Source of the DNA: Trichopria drosophilae
Lineage: Eukaryota > Arthropoda > Insecta > Hymenoptera > Diapriidae
Reading direction: 5' to 3'
Assembly (NCBI GenBank): GCA_030407085.1
Contig: CM059582.1
Location: 74,342,001-74,406,000 of the forward strand
Length of the DNA stretch: 64,000 bases
Below, one piece after another: positions 1-12,189 of this stretch (within the stretch, counting starts at the first letter, position 1; each line of letters opens with the position of its first letter). A model generated the notes under the pieces. The model did no database searches, was not told the DNA's origin, and saw nothing but the letters and a program-made list of their open reading frames with translations. Made by a program: the position numbers and the translations under genes.

Positions 1-3000
1 AACAAGTGTCTGCACAAGTTATACGCCTTTTGTAGAAATGGTTATAAACAATGATAATTTAAACAATGATTCTAGTCGCGAAAGGAGAAAATTGACGGCA
101 GAATTTTCTTTCAGTTGGAAGTTTGAAGCATAAGAGAAAACAAAATCGCTCATCTGGGACCCCGACCTGCAGGTCGACGTAATCTGCAGCGCGTATTTTT
201 TAAAAATCTCCAACGGTGGACCTATACTTTGAAAATTCTCGTCGGCACCCTTGTTAATGATTATGGTTGCCGACCTCAGGTTGACATGCCGGGTTGTCCA
301 AAAGTTCGGAAAAGAAGAGGGCGAGCTTTCTCAGGGAACTCGCGTTTAAGTGAACGGAAACTGACACTCATTCAAATGTCATTCGCGCGATTTGAATGGA
401 GTCCGCCTCCTCGTTCGAATCACCCGCCGGCCGCGTGCGCTCCCTACGACGGACAGGCTCGTTGACTTATCTCCCCGCTGGCGCGCCGCGGCTCAACTTT
501 CTCATTAAATGTTCCCAGTTTAGGTTAGTTCCTACTAATGGCGGCAGAGATTTGTTACCGATCACGCACGTGTGTTTTAATTGAATTCATTTTCATTTTT
601 TCTTCTCTCCTTGCCTTCTCTCCTGCCGATCTGCGCGTCATAATTAATCTTCACGTTACATACTTACTAGGAAAACAATACTTCAAAAAAATGTCTTCAG
701 AAATTATTTTACAAAAATATACTGAAATCATGTAATCATCGTAAGTTTATTCTCACGAGGATCCATACATTAGCGATTTATACAAACTGTGAAGGCAAAC
801 TTTTATGTAAACTCATATACAACTTAGTATATCGAAAAACTTCTTTAAATTGAAATTGCTTGGAATGTCATTCGAAGGATTCGTTTAATAAAAGTAGCAT
901 TTAATAAGAAAATATTGATAGATCTATTTAATCATTAATTCAGTATCATCGATTAATTACATTCAGTCTCTTATTGCAAGCATTCCGCCACTAGCTTCTC
1001 GAAAAATTGAAGCAGTTCATGAATGTTTTTCCGAGAATTTTTATCTCTGACCATTATCGACACTGTCAAAATTTAAATTAAATTAAAGAAGTGACATACT
1101 TTAAAATAGTTACGAATTAACAATACTTTATACTGCACTGCTTACATGCCTTGGAGAAAAAATATTTATTTACAAAAAGTTGTTATTTGAGTATTGGAAT
1201 AACAAAGCCCATCCCCCTCTAGTAACAACAATTGTACAATTTTGTACAAATTTGCATTGTGCATACACCCTATTTTGCTTGAAATGAAAATGAATATTTA
1301 GTCAAAGTGATTCGCATCAATAGTAGTAGGATGTCAGCCATCGAATGGCCACTTCGATTCCAGTCCGGGCAGATATCTTTTCCTTCCATGATCAAGAAGC
1401 AACAGTGCAGAACATCAGTTTTTAAACTCATTAGTGCCCAACTCAACCGAAAATCAGTTATACTATCAGATTAAATATATCGTTAGTCATTTCAGACACA
1501 TTCGGATAAAATTGTTTAGGGATGATGGAACTACATGAAATCAATTCTGTTCGAAATCCGGATGAAAGTACGTCAAAACTTAAACCTTTCCATTTCTATC
1601 CACTCTATTTAGCAAGGCGAGAATTAATTTAATTATAATTAATAAATGAACGGTTAATAAAATTTAAGCATGTTTTAGCGTGAGAACATTATGAGCTCAA
1701 GCTCAGAAAAACCTCGTAAGTTGACACATTTGACCTCTTACATTATAGTATCATTCGGAACTATTTTTTAATTGGTAATTGCCTCGACCCAGATCAAAGA
1801 TCTAGACGTATTGCATTTGGTCACTTCGATTAAAAAAAAATAACCCTATAGTTTTTCTCCACATGTCGACGTTTCAGACCTTAAAGAACTCAAAAATGAA
1901 ATAAAAAAATATTTGTCGCTGATTTCGTCCCAGGTACGTGCTCATACTAGACTATGGGGAGCTCGAACAAAACAACCTGAAAAAAAGACGTCTTTAGCGT
2001 TTCTTATAAAAAATACAAAGCACGTAAAAAATGGTTCCAACAAAAAAGATAGAGAGTCAAATTCTCTACACGAAAAGTTACCTTCATTTTCTTCGTGAAA
2101 TCAACGATAGTGCAAAAGTTTCACTGTAGCATATTATATTTTAAATATTCATTATAAAAATAAAAGGTTTGTAATTGACTGCCATTTATATTTACTTTTT
2201 TAGTTATAGGTTTTGAGTCGACAATCCGCCACAGATATGAAAGTGAGCTGTGAATAAACTTCTGGCTCAAAATTCGGTCGACGCTACGACGTAAGACAAC
2301 CGCGCCAGTTTAACTTCATGGTACAATAAGTGCAATTAGGTGTCCCACTTGTCCCGCTTAATATTCATTGTCTTCTAGTAAATGCTTTAATAACATGCAT
2401 ATTTCGTATTCTCATGTAATCGCAGGGTTAACTGTAAATACGATTATTGACGATCAAGCGACTCTAACTCTTTAACTGTCGAGCGAGATAAGCGATTCTA
2501 ATGTGGGAATTATTCTAAAGCATTTTGCGTCGAATAAACCTATCAAATCATCCGTGATTTTATTGCTTACCACGCAAGTTAAATACCACTGAATAAATGG
2601 ACGCCCAACCATAATTCCCCATTGCCTGTATATGGACGCTATAAATGACCAAAATATTATCGGTCTTTCTTTTCGCTTTGAGCCTCCGATAAATTTTGGA
2701 TAATCCTATAATGCTTCGCTCAAATTCCATCGGATTCAACAGAAACGGTTTGTTTGCAATACATTTGGTACTCATGATTATGAGCAATTCATGGACACTT
2801 ACCAGACTTCGATGCACATGTGTGTTGTTATGTCATTGGTATCTTATTGATTTACCATACTATGTTATCCGTAAATCTTCCAGCAAGACAACGAAACAGA
2901 AAATCACATTCAATGATTCTTTTAAGTTATAAAATTTTACGTTACTAAGCTACAATCTGTTATTACTCCTAGAAAGCTCCGGAAATCATAAACCAACACA

Positions 3001-3318
3001 GTATCGTTCAGCTTCCGGCAGCTACCAGGGTGTCTTTAGAAGTTTCAAAACCCTTCAATACAAACTCTGGCTTATAGAATGTAGCGTTCTTGTTTAGAAG
3101 GCTTTAATTTAACTTTCCTTACCACTTCTTACGTGCCGGACGCACTAGGCTTCTACTCTCTATACCTTATACTTTGTATGTAATTATTTAATAATTAACA
3201 CATTCATCAGTATTTCTATCTGACTGGACAAAAGGTGTATAAATGTTGCGATGTGTTAAATGTCTTTAAAATAAATTTCGAACGACAAGATTTACATGAA
3301 TACTTTTATTATATTTAG
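1..3318. other. Noncoding AT-rich flank with a GC-rich patch
   Basis: No open frame here looks like a gene; all frames are short and low in complexity. Bases about 385-520 are strikingly GC-rich (runs such as CCGCCGGCCGCG and GGCGCGCCGCGG) against an AT-rich background and could be a CpG-type promoter or 5' exon remnant, but I see no convincing start codon or splice pair. The stretch at about 1735-1900 belongs to a dispersed repeat described separately. The remainder shows only short A/T-rich sequence. Confidence 0.5.
1735..1900 (+). repeat. Dispersed repeat copy (GTCGACGTTTCAGACC type)
   Basis: The words ACCCTATAGTTTTTC and GTCGACGTTTCAGACCTTAAAG recur in reverse complement at 35,190-35,240, where a GGGTCTGAAACGTCGACATT stretch precedes an AAAACTATAGGGT stretch. 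A third, shorter copy (GATGTTTCAGACCCTAAAGA) lies at 12,390-12,412. A phrase naming a 'gacccagatc...' segment also recurs at 35,270-35,285 in reverse. These look like ends of one transposon family; the family is not identified. Confidence 0.5.
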
Positions 3319-3580
3319 GTCAAGAGAAAGCGGGGATTACATCAGTCCTATACGACTACTTTCATGGATTTTACTTGGATCTATAACGCACGTATGGGTA
3401 CATTCAAGATATAATTTACTTACGCATGGCTTAACTACAATTTTTGTGAATCCAGTTCCACAAGAAACCTCTTGCTACGTAGTGGACCACGTGAAACTTA
3501 TTTTTTCAGCTATCAGTGACCAATATAAATTATCAGAGCTCAGTCCATTATTATTGGGATTCGCATTTAATCTATGTGAG
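3319..3580 (+). CDS. Internal exon of a host gene, UNC79-like
   Basis: The frame is open with no stop across 262 bases. It is bounded by a good acceptor (TTATATTTAG at 3318) and a near-consensus donor (GAG|GTAAGT at 3580/3581), which is rare among the other frames here. It encodes about 87 residues, including ISPIRLLSWILLGSITH near the start, then SCYVVDHVKLIF, and LLLGFAFNLCE at the end. From memory this resembles the region of UNC79, the large auxiliary subunit of the NALCN sodium leak channel, where an RLLSWLLLG segment precedes an ADH segment. It enters in codon phase 2 (one leftover base) and leaves at a codon boundary. No neighbouring exon is visible, so the adjoining introns would extend beyond or across this transposon-filled window. 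The coding nature is fairly secure; the family name is less so. Confidence 0.5.
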
Positions 3581-3772
3581 GTAAGTGTATTGACATTCCA
3601 CCACTTTATCTTTCCAAAATTATATTGTTCATAATTACTGAAATAGTCGTTTTATATCGAATTTGATAAGAATTAATTTATGTTCGATATATTTTAACAT
3701 TCCGTACGTGAACCCAATTTTCACTTTAAGATTCGATTTAATTTGAATATTATTCTGATATATGACTATGCA

Positions 3773-4538
3773 GGGTGTCCCAGAACTGGGTTACGATTCA
3801 TCACGAGATGATTCTCTATGATATTTCAAACAAAAAAAGTCCTGTACCAAAATTGGATCCTAGGCTCAGAATTTAAGTGACGGGCCATTGAAGTTTAGAA
3901 TAAAAAATCCTTGTTTTGCAATCAATCGACTGGCTTTTAAGTTATTTCAACGAGTAAGCTCATTTCAAGCTTTTTTAAGCCGTACAATTCATCCCTAAGA
4001 GTATTTGATCTGCGACGAATATTTCTGAAGTTATGGCCTCAAAAACAGAAAAAGACCAATTTTTGCGGGTTTCGCATATCACTTATTTCGCCAAATATCT
4101 AACGAAATGACACACAGGAAAAAGTTGTAGAGCTTGAAAAGACCAAGAATTTGATCAGTCGCGTACGTCCGTTTCCGATAAAAATTGAGTCCGCGGGAAC
4201 ACTATTAATGTCGTAGAATTGGCAAAAAACTCGTTTGATACTGACGGTGCATGTATATCGCCAATTCTACGACATCAAGAATGTTCCCACTGACTCACTT
4301 GTTATTGAAATTGAACGTGTGACGGGGCAAATTCTTCTCCTTTTCAAGTCCTACAACTTCTTTCTGTGTGCCATCTTGTTAGCTATTTGGCGAAATAAGT
4401 TATATGCGAAAAACTGCAAAAATTGGCTTTTTTCTGTTTTTGAGGCCATTATTTCAGAAATATTCATCACAAGCCAAATACTCTTATGGATTAGTTATAG
4501 TGCTTAAAGAAGCTTGAAAATGAACACTTACTCATGAG
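3773..4538. mobile_element. Foldback MITE with CAGGGTGTCCCA terminus
   Basis: Bases about 3952-4225 reappear in inverted orientation at about 4250-4538, centred near 4235. For example, TCTGAAGTTATGGCCTCAAAAACAG on the left pairs with TTTTTGAGGCCATTATTTCAG on the right, and TGTCGTAGAATTGGC pairs with GCCAATTCTACGACA at the tip. The left side is preceded by CAGGGTGTCCCAGAA at 3773, a common terminus of Tc1/mariner-type MITEs, whose matching right end is not seen. The 90-codon frame inside is a by-product of the palindrome. Confidence 0.7.
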
Positions 4539-5480
4539 TCATTCCACGCCAACTATGTCAAAACTGAGGTCGAGGCCCCCGAATTCAGCGAAAATGGAAT
4601 ATTTGATAGATATCGATATGAAAAACAACTTGGTAGAGTTTTTAAAAGTTTCAAAATGGTGGTCGTGACGTCATATTTATTGAATTTCTTTAAACTAATA
4701 TTCTTCTTTTTAAATTATAGAATTTAAACAAGAATTCGTGCATTTTGTTCATAAAATTAAACGTTTTTAATTAAAAATAAAAAAATATTAACTTTTTTTT
4801 AACTTGTTAAAAAATTGGCCGAAATTGTTTTCAACTCAAATTTAAGCAATGTTCTCAGGATTTTTAAAAAGAACTTGATGTGTCATTACATAGGAAAATG
4901 TTTAGTCGGCGTGATGGTCGTGCGAGCTAAGGCGTCAGTCTTAGTCCGCCCGAACTGAACGTCGCGAAGGGCCCGAGTTCGAATCCCCGTCCTGCAATTT
5001 TCTCTGCTTATGTCCAGTATGGAATAACCGGGGAACCTTGCTGGGCGAAGGTACGAAATTGGGACCGCTGCCGACCCCCGTCGGCAATTATCGGTACCGT
5101 CAGCGTCTTATCCGCTGTCGGTACGTCGTGGGTCTTATCTCGGATAAAGAGGGGATAAGCCCCGCGTCGTACTCGCTAAGGCACAGACCGCCGAATCTGC
5201 TGGTGGTACCGATATTGGGGTAGGGGGGACTGGCTCTGGGTGGGTGTTGTGTATCTGCCTATATAGTTCTGTCATGTACTGTCTGTTTCTGTTCTGTACC
5301 TTTCCACCCGAGAGCCGACCAGCAAATAGACATATTCATCATTAACGCGGGGGAAAATAACCTATCCTTTATCCTTTGTCCATATGAAAATGTTTCACCT
5401 TTAACTAAAAAAAATGTATGGAGACTTTTTCCGTTCTCAAGTTATGAATTTTTTAAGAGCACACTCCAGGTTTACGTTGG
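4539..5480. repeat. Older interspersed repeat interrupted by a SINE
   Basis: At about 4540 the sequence reads GTCATTCCACGCCAACT, close to the GGGACATTCCATGCCAACT terminus of the large element that begins at 13,675, so this may be a related end. Bases up to 4903 and from 5386 onward were contiguous before the SINE at 4904-5385 inserted, as the duplicated GAAAATGTTT shows. No coding potential is visible. Confidence 0.45.
4904..5385 (+). mobile_element. tRNA-derived SINE with target-site duplication
   Basis: The 5' part (about 4910-4996) has a tRNA-like promoter: an A-box-like GCGAGCTAAGGCG and a perfect B-box core GAGTTCGAATCCCC with normal spacing, followed by a GC-rich body unlike the flanks. 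The 3' end carries a short ATCCTTT repeat tail at about 5362-5380. The ten-base word GAAAATGTTT flanks both sides (4894-4903 and 5386-5395), the expected LINE-mobilised duplication. Transcription would be by RNA polymerase III on the plus strand. Confidence 0.75.
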
Positions 5481-5499
5481 TGATCTGTGCCTTGTGGCA

Positions 5500-5850
5500 T
5501 GCAATTCAATCCGCGATTATCACCGTTTCAAATAATGTTGATAGTGGTTTTTAATTTATCATTAATGGTCTAAAATTTGTTGAAATACTCAGATTTTTCT
5601 ATAATAATCCATACTTTTACCGTTATCCAGGAACAACGACGTGGACGTAGTAGGTTTCTGTTCCCATCTGGGTGCTTGTTTTGCATTGTTAAAAATGACA
5701 TGAAATTTCATCATATATTTTCGTATAATTTCGTTCCCTTGCCTCTCACGTTCATGCATTCGTTTCTTCGTTTTTATAACGTAGACTGGATGTTGAAAAT
5801 ATATGATTCTGAAGCAAAAGAAAATGTTTTGCAACTAATCTGTCGCGTAT
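5500..5850. other. 3' flank of the decayed transposon gene
   Basis: No gene is visible. The segment holds a CAACGACGTGGACGTAG motif at about 5633 that also occurs in altered form at 9842 and 22,273, each time beside a decayed transposon gene read from the opposite strand. Confidence 0.4.
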
Positions 5851-7729
5851 TTAATGGCCGAAAACTATGGAAATCCCCTTTATAATTGATGCTTTTGAGT
5901 AACGTTCATACATACTTTCTCGGTGTACTTCATACTCTTCTTTGCTACAACATATAAAAGTTACACTTGGCATCGCATTTTCAGCCCATTCAAATAAAGA
6001 TTTAGCAGTTAATTTTTGGCGGTAAAGACGTCGTTGAATACTTGCACGTGCAGCTAATCTTTTGACAGTCCCTCCTAATCCGTCACAAGGACTTTTTCCA
6101 TGAGAAGTTGTGAAAAAGTGCCACTCAGCATCTACGTTAATATCCTCTTTTTGATAGGCAAGATTTATAAAATTATACTTATTTTTGAATTGTGAGGAAG
6201 CACCATCCGTAAAATATCGAACTTTTTTTACGACGTATTGTTTTCGTAATTCTGTAAGCAATTTTAAATTGTACAAATGAACTGCAGCCGAATTATGCTC
6301 AAGATTTTCAGAAATAATTACAAAAGAATCATGACCTATCACATCATCTTCTTCATGATAAACGACAAATGGATGTATTGTTGCTTGCTCATTACTCCAG
6401 TGATAGGATTAAATTGCGTCTTGCATTATGAAAGAGTAATTTGCAGCAAAGTCACCTAATACAATGAATTCACCAGCTTCCAAGTTTTCTTTACAATCAA
6501 AAAGGTATTTGCTTCGTGATTTCGAAATGAAATTATGTTTCAGAAGCATAACCAAATCGCAAGTCCATTTCTCAGTATAATCACCGGCTGAGCTTACGAC
6601 CGTTTCTAAATTTGTGCGATCTGTCGATGTCCATCGCTTCTATGTAACTTCGTCCGTAATGTTCTTTTCAAATGCTACACGCACTTCATCATAAATAGTT
6701 TCAATACTTGGGAAATTATTACATTTACGAAAATAATCATCTGGAGAAGGAAGATTGCACACGACAGCGGATATCAATGTTTTTAGAGATTCAAAAAACG
6801 ACAGCTCTAGTTCAGAAGATGAAAGATCTTTTAAATAATCACCGGTCATCATTAATTGAAAGTTTTAGTGTATCTTACATACACATACTGAATGCGTACC
6901 ACTACTGCCAGTAAGAATACATTCTTTAGGTCTTAATTCAGCAAACTTTGAGAATTCAATTTTTATATCGCGGTGTGCAATTTTAAATTCGGCATATAAT
7001 TGTTTTAAATTATTCAGGAGTGGGCGCTTCTGAACTTGAATTTTGGATCCGTTCCTTTTTACCGTTATTCAGTCCTTCCTTCCGGGCATTATTCTGCTGA
7101 ATTCAATGTTCTAATAGAAATCATGAACTAGATGTTGAATTTCGTCAGAGAGTGATCTTCCTTATTTAGTGTTAGGTGATGTACCAATGCCATATTCTTT
7201 GTTTAAGTGCTCTGCTTTTAAGGCAGGGCTGTACGGAACACAAAATTATGACTCAATACGGAGAGCTTTCCAAGATTTTGGTAACATTGTCAAGCATTTT
7301 ACTTTTTCAGAACTATTCGCTGACATTGATAATTTTTATTTTATTTCGCCGACGATTTCCATCATATCAGAATTGTCAGATCGCTCAAAATTTCTGCAAT
7401 TCACAATCAAGAGCAGTTGTTATTTCAGATATTTTTCGATTTTTAGCAGCATCTGTCCTACGATCCGCCCACATTGGAATCGGCTGTAGTCCTAAAATTT
7501 CTGCAATTTTGTTTAAATTTGCTAATGCATCACGGACCTGCACATCTTTCTCAAGTTCTTCTTCACTGAAGTTCTTTGCTTCTTCAGTAAATTCTTCTTC
7601 ATTCATTCTTTTATTATTGGGAACATTTAACGAGTAGGGTGGATTTTCGAGACTCTTGTTCTGCACTGACGACGAAGTGCTTTCGACGATTGTAACCGAC
7701 AAGAATCTCAAATTTGTTTGTTCAACCAC
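5851..7729 (-). pseudogene. Decayed multicopy insect transposon protein (GTHSVCVC / DGASSQFKN family)
   Basis: Reading the minus strand in three frames gives, in order: an acidic start (7729-7385); MPGRKD then QKRPLLNNLKQLY (about 7060); FAELRPKE and GTHSVCVC (about 6900); a middle part (6852-6640); and GDFAANYSF then QSYHWSNEQATIHPF (about 6480-6380). It ends with YFTDGASSQFKNKYN, EWHFFTTSHGKSPCDG and GGTVKRLAARAS (6342-5851). This order matches a very common, poorly named protein family of insect and cnidarian genomes, probably a DDE-type transposase with acidic residues in GDF and TDGASS. Several in-frame stops and at least two frameshifts break it, for example between the start segment and MPGRKD. 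I saw no terminal inverted repeats, so the element limits are unknown. Family membership is well supported; enzymatic function is inference. Confidence 0.75.
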
Positions 7730-7739
7730 ACTTAAAAAT

Positions 7740-8450
7740 CAAGATTATTTTTTTTGCAAAATTAGATAGTGATTGTACGTAATTTACTCTTGAAAACTAT
7801 ATTTCCATGTCGCTTCCTTTTAAAAGGATTGCACCATTTATTGATTGGAGGCATACTCTTTGCAAGACGTTTAAAGAAACATAACAATAAAATAAACTAA
7901 AATATTTAGAAACTGTAATATAATGAATTTCTAGAGAAAAATAATATATTTTTAAATATTATAAATCGAACAGGAGAATACTTAAAGTGAAAAGAATGTA
8001 ATACTTTAAAAATGACAGCATCAATATTGCAGGGAAAATAGGCAGAAATATTCATATATAATGAATTAAAATATATAAAATATATAAAATTATATACTTT
8101 TGGAGTATGCATTGCAGTGTAATTTAATTTACGAGAACAATTTAATGCTATTTTGTGCCGTCACCCGTCGTTAGACGCCTGACGGTCGCGGATCAAACCG
8201 CGTGCCACAAGACGCGGATCACTAACATAAACCGGGAGTGTGCTCTTAAAAAAATCATAACGTGAGAATGGAAAGACTCTAAATAAATTTTTGTTTATTA
8301 TAGAAGCTCTGTTTCTTTCACTTAGCCACGAAGAACCCTTCTTTCAATTAAGCACTAATTGTCGATGTGAACATGGCCGAGACATTCAGCGCTGCAAACT
8401 TCACTGCCATATCAGGAACCTCATCTATTCTTGGGGCCTTATGGATAGAG
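7740..8450. other. Noncoding spacer
   Basis: AT-rich sequence with no coding signal. A small GC-rich patch at about 8155-8220 (GGTCGCGGATCAAACCGCG) resembles a decayed tRNA-type B-box and may be a SINE relic, but it is too degraded to call. Confidence 0.4.
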
Positions 8451-8469
8451 ATCATCTCAGCAGTCGTTT

Positions 8470-9970
8470 TTAGTTAGGCTTCGGAGACATCTGGCGGCTC
8501 GACTACACCATCAAATATCATCAGCTCAGTGCCAATTGGCCATCTCCGTTGTTCTAGGACTAGGTGGCCGATGTCTTTATCAAGAAAGTATAGACAATAT
8601 GGTGCATTGTGTCCTCTAAGCCTCATCTTATTCTTGACCGGTTTATACGATCGCCCCCAGGGCCGCACCACCTCCTCACAGAAGTCCTACCAGTACATAC
8701 TTTTTGCGGCCTTGATGTGTATCTCTGGCCTGCTTTTCTTGAGTCGGCGGATAGCTGCAATGGCGTCGCTCCACCAGAAAACTGGGGACCCGCGGCGAGG
8801 ATTTTACTTCACGGCCATATATGCTTCGCAGCTCACAGTTATGTCGCGGGAGAGGCATCAGGATATCTCCACTGCTCTTCCCTCAACATCTGTCTGCTCC
8901 AAGCTGTAAAGGAACATCACTTGATTGAAGGTGGACGGTACCCATCTTTCTCTCATGTGGCTTTGCAATACTCCTGCTGTCTGCTGATCAATTGGAACTG
9001 GTACAGTAAAGCTTTATGGTCACTGCCATGCATCGATCGCTAACTTTCCAGCCCAGCTCCCCCGTCAATTTTGAGTCGAAGAAAGTCACGTTGACTATGG
9101 AGTACCTTAGAGTAGGTAGGCTTTCCCCGCATATTACCCAGCACATACGTGATGGTTGGTCTTCGTGCTACATTATTCTGTTGCCCATGAATTGAAGCCC
9201 CCCTCCCTCCCGAGTACTAATGCGAGTCGGGAGGTTCTTGCACTGCTGATGATGGCCTCCAGAGATCCTTGGGACTCGTCGATGGTAAGACTGGGTTGGA
9301 AGTAGCAATTGTCTTATAGTCTTACACCACCCACCTCCACCCAGGTTAAGGTGGACCATCTTACTGGATATGTGGAAATTCCCACATATTCAGATAGCCG
9401 CCTTGCCCGTGGAATCCTTCACCCAGCTCGGCTCACTATGGTCCCGGTACGCTTTATAACAGCGTTATCGGCCTCCTCTTCCCTAACCAGTTGGTACAGC
9501 AGGTCCTGTGCCACCACAGTGCAATGATTGCAGTTTATCTGGAGGTTTACTTTCGCCATTGTTGATCGGTGCTCCAACCGTTTCCGTTGCCTGGTATTGA
9601 GCCGCGGTGTTTCGTATCTTGTGACCCTCCTTTTGCATTCCCTAGCTAGATGCCCAATTCCGTGAAACTTATCACAGCGCGCCGATGCTTCGTGCATCCG
9701 CACCCGGCAGTTTTTAGATTCCCTTTTTGCAGCAGCATGTTTGGAAATGTGACATTGGCTGCCTGGGTTCTGCTGTATGACCCTCTGGTGTTGAAGCCCG
9801 AGCGTTTGTGTGTTTCCTATTTTCGACATTATTCAGGATCAACGGCGTGGACGTTAAAGGAAAGTGACCGTTTCGGGGTGTTGGTTTACCGCGAGTACGG
9901 GTAAGTGTTTGAGTGTACGTGAGTATGTATACCGCATCGCAGATCAGGACTCCATTGTTCGTGACTTCCG
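8470..9970 (-). pseudogene. Decayed R1/Jockey-like LINE (gag, endonuclease, start of RT)
   Basis: On the minus strand the order is that of a LINE. First comes a gag-like segment (9829-9419) with a damaged zinc knuckle, CDKFHGIGHLAREC, in which the second cysteine is replaced by phenylalanine. Then comes an endonuclease-like segment (about 9360-8900) retaining a GSDHKALLY motif like the SDH box of AP-type endonucleases. Last is the linker that precedes reverse transcriptase (about 8860-8474), with WSD-type residues and PWGRSYKPVKNKMR, close to the PWGRPYK signature of R1-clade elements. Frames change repeatedly and stops are frequent. The reverse transcriptase proper is missing, so this is a dead fragment. 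Clade assignment is by motif only. Confidence 0.65.
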
Positions 9971-10045
9971 CAGTATTTATCGGCTCCAAACCCTCTGTGA
10001 GTCATGTGCTTGCGTGCTTGCGCAACAGTGATGTCTGTCAAAGTA

Positions 10046-10323
10046 AATTCAATCCAAAGGAGTTTAATGATATCATTCGAGATTTAGGACTTTCTGAAGA
10101 ATCGTCAGAACTCTTGGCATTAAGATTAAATGTAAACCAGCCTCTTAAATGTAGAACCAGAATAGCTTTCTACCACAACAGAGATGCGTCTTTTCGAAGA
10201 TATTTTTGTAAAGAATGTGCCTTAACGTTTTATACAGTCATTAAGGGCCTGAATAGTGAAATTTCTTCCATTTCTTACAAAGATTTAGATTGGCTTCTTT
10301 TCATTGAATCATCAATTACTTAA
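10046..10323 (+). pseudogene. Fragment of a transposon protein (RDLGLS...LLFIESS family)
   Basis: The translation contains FNDIIRDLGLSEESSELLA, then FYHNRDASFRRYF and finally DLDWLLFIESS. The same arrangement occurs in the minus-strand pseudogene at 57,780-59,570: VSDLCRDLGLSKESSKLLAS, FYRSRERSFRKYF, SDWRLFIDSS. It is therefore the central part of a second, distantly related copy, cut off just at the motif where the family has FIDSS. Here the aspartate, a likely catalytic residue, reads glutamate. The frame then ends, and nothing of the downstream half is seen before 10.9 kb. Confidence 0.65.
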
Positions 10324-12189
10324 AGGGGTTGCTACGTAACAGTAATATTTATGCATTTCTCCTGTTTGCCATTCCATCGACTTAAATGAAGAATACACTG
10401 ATATTGATTTTCTTCTTTCAAAACTTAATTATAAGACGCAATTATGTATCAATCTTAAAATAATAACTGTAATTAGGACGTCAAAGTGGGTTTACTAAAT
10501 TCTCTTGTTTACTTGTCAGTGCATATAGCCGCAAACCCCAAGCATATTAAAGATGGAAGAAATGCAACTCGGCTAAAAAGAATGTTATACGTGAACATTT
10601 AATAGACCCCATAGGCGTACTTCCTCCTCCGCCGCACATTAAACTGGGACTAGGAAAAATAGGACAATTAAATTCATATGTAACTGTTTATCGGTTGCAG
10701 TGCGCAGTTATAAAAATTAATTTTTTTCCATCAGTTTCTGCATAATCCCGACGTATTAGTGCAAAATGGAGTCTGGTTTTTGTTTTAGCAACTGAAAATC
10801 TATTAGAATTTATTTTTAAGATCTCAGTGGCTCTTCGATAAATTATTGTTGTGGTCATGTGTACTGAACGAGCTTGGTTGATACTCGTTGGAACAGAATT
10901 TCATAAATTAATTGCCGTGATCCAAATTCATTTTTTATACATACATATATATATATATATATATATTAGGGTTGTCCACAAATAACAAATGTTTTATTAT
11001 TTAAACCCCTAATACACGCCGACTTTGGGCTGTAGGGCAATATGAAACTAGACAAAACAACAAATATTTTGACCCGTCGTAGAGGTCAAAAGGTTGATAT
11101 TTAGAGGTCGCGCAGAGGTCTTGAAGATTCGTATTATAAAGGAAGAATCTTGCAATATGGTTAACAGGGGGTTTTCGAGGATGCTGAACACGAATCCGAT
11201 GTCAGAATTTTGAAATTCAAAATGGCGACTCCAATATGGCGGTCGAAAATACGTATTTTCACTGCATATGCGCGAAACTCAGTATTTAATGGGTTTTGGT
11301 GTCACTGAATACTAATCCGATGTCAGTATTTTGAAATAAAAAATGGCGGCTCCAATATGGCGGTCGAAAATACCAATTTTTACTTATATGCGCGATAATA
11401 TTCGTCCATGGGTTCCCAAGGTCATGAAGATTTGATGTTCACAGTGTATACAACGAATTGTGGTTAGGGAGCATCAATTAATCACGTGATCTTTCGTGAG
11501 CGTGGAGTGGTCATCAAAATATCATCGTCAATCACCAGGGGCGTGGGGGATCTGACCAGGTATCGCGTGTATTTTTTTTAAAATCACCCTGTAAACTGCG
11601 AGAAATTGTGTCATTTTTGCAGTAATCATAAGGAATAATGATTCGCAGTAATCGGCCGTTTTCCCCAGGCGTGAAATGCTCGATCTGCACTGAGAGAAGT
11701 TTTAGCAGCTGTCGTAAATAACGGTCTTATATGGTTAACGAATGTTCGAAAACTTTGAAACGCGATTATCAGTAAATGGGCCTTAAAAAACATAGTACAC
11801 TCCAGGACTTTTTTCTGGGAAATTTCATCCTCTACAAAAAAAGTTCAGTGCATCTTGACCTTATTCGATACGTAAGCGTTAATATGAAAATTGTGCAAGT
11901 TTCTGTACTCTAATCAAGTTTTTATGTCATAGAAAATGTTACCGTACAGAAATTATCTGCAAACTTAATGATAAAACTAATAAAGAGCGGAAGAAAAAAA
12001 TGATGTTTTTTACCGCATATTGTTTTTAATTGCGATTTATGTATTTCGTATCAGCTCATGTCCGTAGTTTAGGGCATCTGCTGTCCTAAAATAAACGAAG
12101 AAAACCATACATTTTTTTTAATTTGATTTTTGACATTTGGTTTTAACACTCCGTGTGAGAATCTCGACTTTCGCGCACTAGGACGAAAC
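10324..12189. repeat. Noncoding region with GGCGG-motif repeats
   Basis: No gene is visible. It holds an AT dinucleotide run at about 10,945-10,968 and two roughly 130-bp direct repeat units at about 11,195-11,400. Each unit has AAATGGCGACTCCAATATGGCGG or AAATGGCGGCTCCAATATGGCGG followed by TCGAAAATAC. The same core recurs in the 18.8-19.8, 30.6-31.2 and 43.0-43.5 kb regions. Confidence 0.6.

Noticed and set aside
160..185. GACCTGCAGGTCGAC, as in cloning-vector polylinkers
   Set aside because: Only about 13 bases match the adjacent PstI and SalI sites and no further vector sequence follows; the word is itself a palindrome, so chance is likely.
4235..4507. 90-codon frame as a gene
   Set aside because: It lies wholly within one arm of a foldback repeat and has no recognisable motif.
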